Source: Pelomonas aquatica
Lineage (GTDB): Bacteria > Pseudomonadota > Gammaproteobacteria > Burkholderiales > Burkholderiaceae_C
Assembly (NCBI RefSeq): GCF_026712205.1
Contig: NZ_JAPPUW010000004.1
Location: 62,001-126,000, forward strand
DNA: 64,000 nt
Direction: 5' to 3'
Of the stretch, positions 56,574 to 64,000 are shown one piece after another (positions within the stretch are counted from its first letter, which is position 1; every line of letters begins with the position of its first letter). A program made the position numbers and the translations under genes. The notes beneath the pieces are model-generated. The model was not told the origin of the DNA. It saw only the letters and a list, made by a program, of their open reading frames with translations, and did no database searches.

Positions 56574-57556
56574 TGCAGGAGGACTTCTTCGGCACGGCCG
56601 CCAAGGCGCGCGCCCGCGGCGTGCAGCCCTGCCCGCCCGGGCCGGCGGACGAGGCCTTGGCCGCGGCGCTGTCACCCCATATCCACCTCGGTACCTCGAC
56701 CTGGAGCTACCCCGGTTGGCAGGGGCTGGTCTGGGCCGGGCGGCATGGCGAAGCGACGCTCTCCAAAACCGGCCTCACGGCCTACGCTGTCCACCCGCTG
56801 CTGCGCGCCGTCGGCATCGACCGCGGCTTCTACCGGCCGCTCGCGGCCAGCGAGTTCGAGCGTCATGCCCAGCAGGTGCCGCCGGATTTCCGCTTCACGG
56901 TGAAGGCGCCCAGCCTCGTGACGGACGCGCTGCTGCGCAGCGAGGATGGCCGTGGCCAGGAGCCCAACCCGCTGTTCCTCGACGCGGAGACGGCGCTGCG
57001 GGATTTCATCGTGCCGGCCTACGAGGGCCTGGGGGCCAGGATCGGCGCCCTGGTCTTCCAGCTCAGCCCGCTGACGCCGGCGCTGCTGGCCCACATGAAC
57101 GAGCCACTGGACCGCCTGCACGCGCTGCTGCTCGCCCTGCCCAAACCGCCGGCCGGCGTCATCGCCGTCGAGGTGCGCAACCCCGAGTGGCTCTGCCCCG
57201 ACCTCGTCGCACTGCTGCGCGATGCCGGTGCGCGCTACTGCGTCGGCCTGCATCCCAAGCTGCCGCCGCTGGCCGAGCAGCTGCCGCTGCTGCGCGCACT
57301 GTGGCCGGGCCCGCTGGTCGTGCGCTGGAACCTGAACCGCCTGCACGGCCCCTTCGGCTACGCGGCCGCCGAGAAGCGCTACGGCGAGTTCGGCGAGATG
57401 CTGGACCCCGACCCCGACACGCGCGCCGAACTGGTCCGCGTCATCCGCGGCACGGCCGGCGCCGGGCTGGACGTCTTCGTCACGATCAGCAACAAGGCCG
57501 AGGGCTCGGCACCGCTGAGCGTGCGGGCACTGGCCCAGGCCATCGTCGACGGCTGA
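56573..57556 (+). CDS. DUF72 family protein
   Basis: 327 aa TIM-barrel-like protein with LGTSTWSYPGWQG, GFYRPL and VEVRNPEWL, the usual DUF72 blocks; also KRYGEFG near the C terminus. Function unknown, a nuclease-like fold has been proposed for the family. It overlaps pcp by one base and may simply be carried along in the operon. Confidence 0.9.
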   Translation: MQEDFFGTAAKARARGVQPCPPGPADEALAAALSPHIHLGTSTWSYPGWQGLVWAGRHGEATLSKTGLTAYAVHPLLRAVGIDRGFYRPLAASEFERHAQQVPPDFRFTVKAPSLVTDALLRSEDGRGQEPNPLFLDAETALRDFIVPAYEGLGARIGALVFQLSPLTPALLAHMNEPLDRLHALLLALPKPPAGVIAVEVRNPEWLCPDLVALLRDAGARYCVGLHPKLPPLAEQLPLLRALWPGPLVVRWNLNRLHGPFGYAAAEKRYGEFGEMLDPDPDTRAELVRVIRGTAGAGLDVFVTISNKAEGSAPLSVRALAQAIVDG

Positions 57557-58102
57557 TCAGGGCTGCAAGGGCCAGCGGCCGATGACCTCGTGCCGCGTCT
57601 CGCCCTGCGGGCTCTTGACGAGCACGAACTCGCTGGCCGTCCAGCCCGGAAGGTCGACCTGCCAGGCCGGCGCCGGGCGCTTGTCGTAACGCAGCGTCAG
57701 ATGGGGCTCGTAGTCGCGCGCCGGCGCGGCCAGGCCGTGCGCCACGAGGCGTTCGACGAGGGCATCGCGCAGTTCGCGCACGGCCTCCAGGCCCTGGCCG
57801 CCGGTCAGCACGAAGGGGTGCTTGCTCGCACCGGCCTCGCCCCAGCTCCTGAAGCACTCGAAGCCCAGGTCGAAGGCCGGCCGCACCACCTCGGCCGCCG
57901 CCCGCGAGGCCAGGGCCAAGAGCTGGGCATCCGGCTCGCCGTCGGCATAGCCGAAGTAGTGCAGCGTGATGTGGAAGATGCGGCTGGGCCGCAGCCGCGG
58001 CGCCAGGCCGCACGCCGCATGCTCGGCGGTGGCGACGCGCGCGATGCGCTCGGCCGTCTCCGCGTCGGGCCGCAGCGCGAAGAAGAGCTTGTGGCCGGGC
58101 AC
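57557..58102 (-). CDS. thpR: RNA 2',3'-cyclic phosphodiesterase (2'-5' RNA ligase family)
   Basis: About 181 aa from GTG 58102. Two HxTx motifs, HITLHYFGY (near residue 46) and HLTLRYDKR (near residue 135), form the 2H phosphoesterase site of ThpR/LigT. Acts on RNA 2',3'-cyclic ends; biological role unclear. Convergent with DUF72, whose stop it abuts. Confidence 0.9.
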   Translation of the reverse strand: MPGHKLFFALRPDAETAERIARVATAEHAACGLAPRLRPSRIFHITLHYFGYADGEPDAQLLALASRAAAEVVRPAFDLGFECFRSWGEAGASKHPFVLTGGQGLEAVRELRDALVERLVAHGLAAPARDYEPHLTLRYDKRPAPAWQVDLPGWTASEFVLVKSPQGETRHEVIGRWPLQP

Positions 58103-58106
58103 GGCC

Positions 58107-58325
58107 TCAGTTCGTCGCGGCGGACGCCGCCTCGGCCGCGCGCCTTGCCGCGTCATCGAGGCTGCCCTGCACCTGCTGGCCCACGGCCTGGGGCACGGGC
58201 AGGGCCGCGCTCGCGGCGGAGGCGGCGCCGGCCGGCGGCTTCAGCGCCGTGGCCTGCTTCTTGGCCAGCGACAGCACGATGGCCGCGACGATGACGAGGG
58301 CGAGAAGGCTGAAGGCGGCACGCAC
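58107..58325 (-). CDS. Small single-pass membrane protein (72 aa)
   Basis: Starts at GTG 58325 with GAGG 8 nt upstream (ATG 58361 is in frame). One N-terminal transmembrane helix (AAFSLLALVIVAAIVLSLAKK) and an alanine-rich, probably helical tail. Upstream of thpR in the same direction, 4 nt apart. Unknown function, though such anchors are common in betaproteobacteria. Confidence 0.65.
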   Translation of the reverse strand: MRAAFSLLALVIVAAIVLSLAKKQATALKPPAGAASAASAALPVPQAVGQQVQGSLDDAARRAAEAASAATN

Positions 58326-58531
58326 GATGGAATCCTCGTCGCTGGGTGGTGGGCTCTGCATTGTGGCGGCCCGGCGTCGGCCGGCGCAGGCTGCGTAAAG
58401 TTTGGTCAAGCCGCCTGCAGCGATCGAACCGCCGCCCAGGCTCCGACGCACCGGTTCGGCCCGCGACAGGCCCGATGCAGGGCGACGCCATGTGACAGCG
58501 CCCCACCCGTTCAGGGGACAGGCTTGCCCGG

Positions 58532-58560
58532 TTGACGCTCGCCGGCACGCCCCGTAGAAC
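58532..58560 (+). promoter_or_regulatory. Candidate promoter of the first S53 peptidase
   Basis: TTGACG (58532-58537), 17 nt, TAGAAC (58555-58560), 47 nt before the start codon. The rest of the 282 nt gap before it has no feature I recognise. Confidence 0.5.
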
Positions 58561-58607
58561 CCGCGGGCCTGGCCCGACCGGGGCCTCACTTCCACACAAG
58601 GAATCCC

Positions 58608-60506
58608 ATGCCAATCCGCAAGCACAGACTCCATGACCTGATGCAGGCCGCCGCGTGCGCCCTGATCGTGGCGACCGCCGCGCCCGCCGCCCTGGCCGGC
58701 CGCTCCGGCGCTGCGCCCCAGGACCTGGGCGCCACCGCGGCCGACGCGACGCAGACCGTCTCCATCGTGCTGAAGCTGCGCCACGCCGACGAGCTGGACG
58801 CCTATATCGCGGCCACCGTCGACCCCGACAGCCCGCTCTACCACCGCTTCCTCAGCGTCGAGCAGTTCCGCGCCGCTTTCGCGCCCAGCCGCGGCGAGAT
58901 CCGCCGCGTGACCGACTTCCTCGCCGCCAACGGCATCGCCGTCAACGAGGTCTACCCCAACGGCCTCATCATCAAGGCCACCGGCACGGCGGCCCAGTTC
59001 ACGCAGGCCTTCCAGGCCATCCTGCACGACTACCGCGACAGCGACGGCAAGGCCTTCCGCCGGCCGGCCCGTGGCCACAAGGTGCCGAGGGATCTGGACG
59101 ACGTGATCCTCTACGTGGCCGGGCTGAACACGCAGTCGGCACAGTTCAAGCCCCACTCCACCCAGGCCAGGGCCAAGGCCGCCGGCCTGGGCGAGGCACG
59201 GCCCGCCGTGGTCCTGCCGGCCGGCAACAGCACCGCCACCGGCGTGCCGGGCAGCTTCACGACCGGCGACGTGGCCAATCTGTACGGCGTGAACCCGCTC
59301 TATGCCAGGGGCATCACCGGCCAGGGCCGGACCATCGGCATCGCGACGCTGGCCAACTTCTACCCGTCCGACGCCTACGCCTACTGGAACGCCATCGGCC
59401 TGAACGTGTCGCCGACGCGGATCACGCAGGTGCACGTGGACGGCGGCGGCGACCTGTCGGCCAACGCGGGCTCGGGCGAGACGACGCTGGACGTGCAGCA
59501 GTCCGGCGGACTGGCCCCCGATGCCAAGATGGTCGTCTACGACGCGCCGAACACCGAGGCCGGCTTCATCGACGTCTTCTACAAGGCCGTGGCCGACAAC
59601 ACCGTGGACACGCTGTCGGTCAGCTGGGGTTCGCCGGAGCTCCTGAACTACGAGATCCCCGGCGTCTCCAGCGAAAGCCTGGGCGTGCTGGTGGCCTACC
59701 ACCAGGTCTTCGCCGAGGCGGCGGCCCAGGGCATCTCGACCTTCGCGTCGGCCGGCGACGACGGCGCCTACGACACCAACTCGGTGGCGCCCTACCCCGC
59801 CTTCTCCAAGATCCTGACGGTGGACTCGCCCGCGTCCGACCCCTATGTCATCGCGGCCGGCGGCACGACGATCGCGGCCGACATCCAGCGCAAATACGGC
59901 GTCGTCCACGTGCCGACCGAGCAGGTCTGGGGCTGGGACTACTTCAACCCCTACCTGATCGCCAACTACGGCAACGCCTTCAAGGACTACTACTTCTCGG
60001 TCGGCGGCGGCGGCGGCGTCAGCGTGTTCTGGCCGCAGCCCGACTACCAGAAGCACACCAAGGGCATCCGCCGCAGCGAGCCCAACCAGGTCTGGACCTA
60101 CACCGACCCGCGCACCGGCGTGCAGAGCTATCTGTACACGGTGCCGGCCAACGTGAAGGGCCGCAACCTGCCCGACATCTCGCTGAACTCCGACCCCTAC
60201 ACCGGCTACCTCGTCTATTCGACGACGGACGGCGGCTGGATCGCCGGCTACGGCGGCACGAGCTTCGCGTCGCCGCAGCTCAACGGCATCTTCGCGCTGG
60301 TCTCGCAGGCCAAGTCCTCGCGCCTGGGCCTGCTGCACCCGATGCTCTACGGCAGCCGTGGCGAAGGCTGGCGCCGCCAGCCCCAGCCCGGCACGGTGGA
60401 CATCACCGCCGGCGACAACTGGTTCTACGGCGGCGTGACGGGCTATGAGCCCGGCGCCGGCCTGGGCACCATCAACGCGGCGGCACTGGTACAGGCCATC
60501 CGCTGA
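58608..60506 (+). CDS. Secreted S53 (sedolisin/kumamolisin) peptidase 1
   Basis: 632 aa. Signal peptide (LMQAAACALIVATAAPAALAG), pro-kumamolisin activation domain (about residues 40-190, SVEQFRAAFAPSRGEIRRVTDFL) and the S53 catalytic domain: E and D in GSGETTLDVQQSGGLAPDAK (near 291 and 295), oxyanion D in SAGDDGAYD (near 384) and the serine in GGTSFASPQLNG (near 550). Acidic-pH secreted endopeptidase. Divergent from the thpR side; followed by a terminator. Confidence 0.93.
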   Translation: MPIRKHRLHDLMQAAACALIVATAAPAALAGRSGAAPQDLGATAADATQTVSIVLKLRHADELDAYIAATVDPDSPLYHRFLSVEQFRAAFAPSRGEIRRVTDFLAANGIAVNEVYPNGLIIKATGTAAQFTQAFQAILHDYRDSDGKAFRRPARGHKVPRDLDDVILYVAGLNTQSAQFKPHSTQARAKAAGLGEARPAVVLPAGNSTATGVPGSFTTGDVANLYGVNPLYARGITGQGRTIGIATLANFYPSDAYAYWNAIGLNVSPTRITQVHVDGGGDLSANAGSGETTLDVQQSGGLAPDAKMVVYDAPNTEAGFIDVFYKAVADNTVDTLSVSWGSPELLNYEIPGVSSESLGVLVAYHQVFAEAAAQGISTFASAGDDGAYDTNSVAPYPAFSKILTVDSPASDPYVIAAGGTTIAADIQRKYGVVHVPTEQVWGWDYFNPYLIANYGNAFKDYYFSVGGGGGVSVFWPQPDYQKHTKGIRRSEPNQVWTYTDPRTGVQSYLYTVPANVKGRNLPDISLNSDPYTGYLVYSTTDGGWIAGYGGTSFASPQLNGIFALVSQAKSSRLGLLHPMLYGSRGEGWRRQPQPGTVDITAGDNWFYGGVTGYEPGAGLGTINAAALVQAIR

Positions 60507-60553
60507 AGCCCGCCGTCGCGCGGCCTGCGGGCCACGCGAGCCGACATCGCGAG

Positions 60554-60585
60554 GAGCCAGGGTCCGCAAGGGCCCTGGCTCTTTT
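60554..60585 (+). terminator. Rho-independent terminator of S53 peptidase 1
   Basis: GAGCCAGGG, 10 nt loop, CCCTGGCTC, TTTT; 48 nt after the stop. Confidence 0.88.
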
Positions 60586-60730
60586 GCATGGGGCCGAGGC
60601 GGTTCCCGACGTGCAGATCCCGCCGCCGGACAGTCGCAGACGAGCGCCGCCGCGACGAAGAAGCTCCTTCGCGGGCACCCATGCCGCTCGCGCCCTCGCC
60701 TGCCCCGGAGTAGTTCGGCGATGAACCAAG

Positions 60731-60756
60731 AAAAAGGGCGGCCCGATGGGCCGCCC
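60731..60756 (-). terminator. Rho-independent terminator of S53 peptidase 2
   Basis: Minus strand GGGCGGCCC-ATC-GGGCCGCCC followed by TTTTT, 24 nt after the stop of the convergent peptidase gene. Confidence 0.9.
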
Positions 60757-60779
60757 CAGGTCCAGAGCGCGAAGGATGC

Positions 60780-63194
60780 TTACTGCACGGTCAGCGTGAC
60801 GTCGTCCAGCACGAAGGACGTCGCCAGCGACGAGTCCTCGGTGCCCACGAACTTGATCGTCACGGTCTGCCCGATGTAGGCGCTCATGTCCAGGCTCCTG
60901 AGCACATAGCCCGTCGCGGCGTTGAGGTTGGAGTAGGTCGCCAGCGTGGCAAGCACCGCGCCCGAACTGTTCAGCACCTGCACCTTGAGGGTGTCGTAAG
61001 CCGTGGAGGTGGTGGTCTCCCGGGTGTCGATGTGCAGGTAGAAGGACAGCGTGGCGCTGCTCTTGCCGGCCGGGATGGCCACGCTCTGGCTGACGGAGTC
61101 CGTGTGGATGCTGCCATAACCGTCCAGCCACGCGAAGCCGGTGCCGCCATGGGCCGTCTCGCCCGCGCAGCTGGCGTTGGTGCAGCCCACGCCGGACGTG
61201 GCGGTCCAGGAGGTCATGCCGTTTTCAAAGCCGGTGTTGAGCAAGAGCTGCGACGATGTGCTGCCCGAGCTCACGGTCACCGTGGACGTCTTGCTGGCGG
61301 TCTTGCCGGTGCCGGACTCGGTCACCGTCTCGGTCACCGTGTAGGTTCCCGCAGCGGCGTAGCTGTGGCTGGGGCTGGTGGCGGTGGACGTGCCGCCGTC
61401 GCCGAAGGTCCACGAGTGCCCGCTGATGGTGCCGCCGCTGTCGGTCGAGCTGTCGGTGCATGTCGCGACCAGGCCGGACGTGCTGCAGCTGAAGTTGGCC
61501 GTCAGCGTGGAGCCACCGCTGCCGAAGGCGCTCGAGAAGTTCTGCACCTGCAGGCTGCCGTAGCCGGTGACGTAGTCCCAGCCCACACCGGCGCTGTAGC
61601 CGCCGTTGCTGCCGGAAGTCACGTCATGGAACCACGACGGATTGGCCGCCGCACCGGCGTAAAGCGTCGACGCCGGAAAACCCAGCGTGTTGCCGTGGGC
61701 CGCCTGGATGCGGCTGTAGAAGCCGGTGAACAGGGGCGCGGCCAGACTGGTGCCGCCAATCTGCACGTTCGCGCCGTTGACCAGGATGAGCGCCCCGCTG
61801 CTCGGCGCCGCGTCGAAGGCGATGTCCGGAACGCCTCGCTTGCCCGCGGTCGTCAGCACGCCGGCCGAGGTCTGCCAGCTGGGGGCAGCCTCGGTGCTGC
61901 TGACGCCGCCGCCGGTGCCACCAGAGGCGCTTTGCGGGCAGGTGGTCGGGCCGCTGCAGCTCCAGGCCGTTTCGCCCACCCAGGTGCCGCCGCTGGTCGA
62001 CAGCGTCGTGCCGCCAATGGCCATCACATAAGGCGACACGGCGGGGTAGCTCTGCTGGCTGGTGCTGCCGCCGCACTCGTAGGAGCCGGAGTCACCCGAA
62101 GACACCGAGAAGGTCTGGCCCTGCGCCACCGCCGTCTGGAAGATCTGGTCGTTGGAGGCCGTGATGCCGGAGCTCTTGGCCGCGGTCTCGCACTCGCCCA
62201 GCGACACGTTGATGACCTTGGCGAGGTTGTCGCTCACCGCCTTGTTGTAGGTCGTGGTGAGGTCTGCATCGCTCAGCGTGGTGGCGGTGTAGAGCAGCAT
62301 CGACTTGATCGTGCCGCCGGCCGCCGCGAGCGAACTCTGGGAGTCCATGTTCCATTCGTCCACGCCCGAGGTGTCCGTGCTGGCGGAGCCCACGGTCACG
62401 ACGCTGACGGGCGGCACCGGATAGCCGGCGTTGGCCGCGAAGGTCTTCAGGTCGGCGACGGTCTGCGTCATGCTGCCCTGGGTGATGATGCCGATGGTGG
62501 CCGTCGACGCGGACGGCATGCCGCTGGCGCCGTAGATGCTCGGGAACAGCGTCGGGTTGATGCCGACGATGGCCTGCGGCGCCGCAGCCTGGGTGCGGGC
62601 GAGGCGCATCGTGGTGTGCGCCATGTGCACCGTCTGCAGGCCGGTGACGGCGAGCACGCTGTCTGCCAGCGTGGCGGGCACGTTGACGTCGGTCACATTG
62701 GCATGCGCCAGCCGGCCCTTGACCTTGAAATGCCGCATCTGGGCCTGGAAGGCGGCCTGGATCTGGCCCGGCGTGCCGTCGGCGGTGACCAGCAGGCGGT
62801 TGGCCGCCAGTTCAACGTTGCTGAAGCCGTGCGAACGCAGATAGTTCACGACCTTCACGGCCTGCTCGCGCGTCGGCGCATGGTTCTCGAGGAACTGGGC
62901 CTGCGTCAGATGCTGCCTGGACTGCCCCGACGCCAGGCGCTGCGTCAGCGCGTCCAGGGCGTCCTTGTTGCGCAGCTTGAGAGAGACCGCGATATGCACC
63001 ATCGCGTTGTCGGCCATGGCGCCGGCATCGGTCGCGTCGACGTAGGCGAGCGCGTGCGCCTTGGTGTGCGTCGCGACCCAGGCGCCGGGCACCGGGGCGG
63101 ACGCCGTCGCGTAGCTGCCGGCCGCGGTGCTGAACGCAGCGGCGCCCAGCGCCGCAGCGACGACCAGGTTCAAGGTATGCCTTAACAGTTTCAT
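60780..63194 (-). CDS. Secreted S53 peptidase 2 with PKD and C-terminal beta-sandwich domains
   Basis: 804 aa from ATG 63194 (GAGG 9 nt upstream). Signal peptide ([18 protein letters not shown]), activation prodomain ([23 protein letters not shown]), S53 core with E and D in [13 protein letters not shown] (near 280), oxyanion D in [12 protein letters not shown] and serine in [11 protein letters not shown] (near 480), then a PKD domain ([21 protein letters not shown], about residues 565-640) and a C-terminal jelly-roll module ([13 protein letters not shown] to the end) resembling carbohydrate- or surface-binding domains. The extra domains probably tether the enzyme to insoluble substrates. Confidence 0.93.
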   Translation of the reverse strand: MKLLRHTLNLVVAAALGAAAFSTAAGSYATASAPVPGAWVATHTKAHALAYVDATDAGAMADNAMVHIAVSLKLRNKDALDALTQRLASGQSRQHLTQAQFLENHAPTREQAVKVVNYLRSHGFSNVELAANRLLVTADGTPGQIQAAFQAQMRHFKVKGRLAHANVTDVNVPATLADSVLAVTGLQTVHMAHTTMRLARTQAAAPQAIVGINPTLFPSIYGASGMPSASTATIGIITQGSMTQTVADLKTFAANAGYPVPPVSVVTVGSASTDTSGVDEWNMDSQSSLAAAGGTIKSMLLYTATTLSDADLTTTYNKAVSDNLAKVINVSLGECETAAKSSGITASNDQIFQTAVAQGQTFSVSSGDSGSYECGGSTSQQSYPAVSPYVMAIGGTTLSTSGGTWVGETAWSCSGPTTCPQSASGGTGGGVSSTEAAPSWQTSAGVLTTAGKRGVPDIAFDAAPSSGALILVNGANVQIGGTSLAAPLFTGFYSRIQAAHGNTLGFPASTLYAGAAANPSWFHDVTSGSNGGYSAGVGWDYVTGYGSLQVQNFSSAFGSGGSTLTANFSCSTSGLVATCTDSSTDSGGTISGHSWTFGDGGTSTATSPSHSYAAAGTYTVTETVTESGTGKTASKTSTVTVSSGSTSSQLLLNTGFENGMTSWTATSGVGCTNASCAGETAHGGTGFAWLDGYGSIHTDSVSQSVAIPAGKSSATLSFYLHIDTRETTTSTAYDTLKVQVLNSSGAVLATLATYSNLNAATGYVLRSLDMSAYIGQTVTIKFVGTEDSSLATSFVLDDVTLTVQ

Positions 63195-63734
63195 GAGATG
63201 AAGCCTCAAAGGTTGAGCGTTTCGTGCCGATGAGGCACGGGGACGCTTTGACATCACGGCGGCGCTTCGATCATGTCGAGGCTCCACCGACCCAACGTGC
63301 CGCCGCCCTTCGCGCTGCAACCCTTTTGGGACGCGACCGGCGACGCGGGGGCGGATTCTTGTGGCGTGCAACCCCTGGAGCCATGCGGGTGATCCCGTCG
63401 GTGTTTTCAGCCTCAACGACGTGCCAAGAGGCCCGGCAGCAACGCCTGAGCCAGGGCCGGGAGCCGTCAGCCCTCTATGAAGAGCCTGGCTTTTTGTGTG
63501 GCGGCAGAGCCTCCCGGCTCACCGCCCCGGCACACGATGGGGCACCGTTTTGCGCGCAGGTCGACAGCTTGACGCAAGCTTGCGACGTTCAGGGCTTGAC
63601 AGCCCGCTCGCCGTGCCGAGAGAACCTCGGCAGCCCGTCGAGCCCTCTGCCGGCACCGACGGTTTCGGCGACCGGCACGGCGCCGCCGGCGCCGCGTCGG
63701 AAGCGGTGCCGTGCCCGGCCGGCCAGTTGCCGGC
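63195..63734. other. 540 nt gap upstream of S53 peptidase 2
   Basis: No convincing gene. On the minus strand a hairpin in the peptidase leader (63217-63246, CGTGCC/GGCACG extended by GCGT/ACGC) lies 23 nt before its start. On the plus strand AGCCAGG (63449-63455) pairs with CCTGGCT (63485-63491) and is followed by TTTTT, a terminator-like signal not assigned to a gene. A GGCACGGC/GCCGTGCC stem (63674-63715) lies just past the guaA stop. Confidence 0.45.
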
Positions 63735-64000
63735 TCACTCCCACTCGATGGTCGCGGGCGGCTTGCTCGATACGTCGTAGGTCACGCGGTTGATGCCGCG
63801 CACCTCGTTGATGATGCGGCCCGAGGTCTTCTTCAGCAGGCTGTAGGGGAGCTCGGCCCAGTCGGCGGTCATGAAGTCGCTGGTCTGCACGGCGCGCAGC
63901 GCGACCACGTAGTCATAGGTGCGGCCGTCGCCCATGACGCCCACGCTCTTCACCGGCAGGAAGACGGCGAAGGCCTGCGAGGTCAGCGCATACCAGCTCT
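63735..64000 (-). CDS. guaA: GMP synthase (glutamine-hydrolysing), C-terminal part
   Basis: Partial: the last 88 codons are in the window and the 5' part lies beyond position 64000. Reads in frame as [20 protein letters not shown] then [17 protein letters not shown] to the end [11 protein letters not shown], the conserved GuaA dimerisation domain. Final enzyme of GMP synthesis from XMP. Confidence 0.95.
   Translation of the reverse strand, partial: SWYALTSQAFAVFLPVKSVGVMGDGRTYDYVVALRAVQTSDFMTADWAELPYSLLKKTSGRIINEVRGINRVTYDVSSKPPATIEWE

Noticed and set aside
58326-60569. Long minus-strand frame opposite the first S53 peptidase
   Set aside because: Only its last 72 codons, which contain a proper transmembrane helix and a ribosome-binding site, look real; the rest mirrors the peptidase gene.
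63195-63420. Cyclic di-GMP (GEMM) riboswitch upstream of the second sedolisin
   Set aside because: GGGACGC strings and a hairpin resemble parts of the motif, but the conserved GCAAACC, GNRA loop and receptor are missing and the strand is wrong.

Overview
The window is a GC-rich (roughly 68-70 percent by eye), densely packed stretch of chromosome from a betaproteobacterium. Gene content and order (kdsB-adk, xseA-sodB, map-glnD, a two-ExbD TonB operon, a YejABEF-type transporter, PxpBCA with DUF969/DUF979) fit Burkholderiales, most likely the Roseateles/Rubrivivax/Leptothrix side of that order. The exact genus cannot be fixed from the sequence alone.

Layout. 176-5911: LysR regulator and a tripartite aromatic-acid/fusaric-acid type efflux operon (FUSC, DUF1656, HlyD, NodT-type outer-membrane factor). 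5919-12183: map, glnD, mnmH and three small membrane proteins. 12168-14564 (minus strand): rubrerythrin, CCG-type iron-sulfur protein, DUF3501. 14813-14888: tRNA-Ala(CGC), which is the target of a 9.4 kb integrative element (14871-24264) bounded by a 20 bp direct repeat. The element carries a tyrosine integrase, a serine recombinase, Rha and KilA-N phage regulators, zinc-ribbon proteins and several unknown proteins. Directly after the right attachment repeat lies a yybP-ykoY manganese riboswitch and its TMEM165/GDT1-type Mn exporter gene, then metR/metE, sodB and xseA.

30701-35754: ExbB-ExbD-LpxK, Trm112-like protein, KdsB, Adk and a 3-hydroxyacyl-CoA dehydrogenase. The gap between lpxK and the Trm112-like gene is filled by a 265-nt element made of three long perfect inverted repeats (31, 20 and 21 bp). 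The repeats are arranged as a three-way junction, and I regard this as the most unusual object in the window. 35821-42893 (minus): a TonB-ExbB-ExbD-ExbD-TPR energising operon and a large TonB-dependent receptor. 43144-49619 (minus): a YejABEF-like peptide ABC importer. 49743-51790 (minus): LD-carboxypeptidase, TadA and a winged-helix regulator. 51836-56573: a 5-oxoproline module (PxpB, PxpC, PxpA, DUF969, DUF979, pyrrolidone-carboxylate peptidase). 56573-64000: DUF72, ThpR, a small membrane protein, two convergent S53 (sedolisin) peptidases and the 3' end of guaA.

Working together: the TonB system, the peptide importer, the secreted sedolisins, Pcp and PxpABC suggest a peptide-scavenging lifestyle. 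In this reading extracellular proteins are cut, peptides imported, pyroglutamyl residues removed, and 5-oxoproline hydrolysed to glutamate. A GC-rich interspersed intergenic repeat occurs in two clear copies (11267 and 52488), with a possible diverged relative at 31319. All three sit between co-directional genes inside predicted operons.
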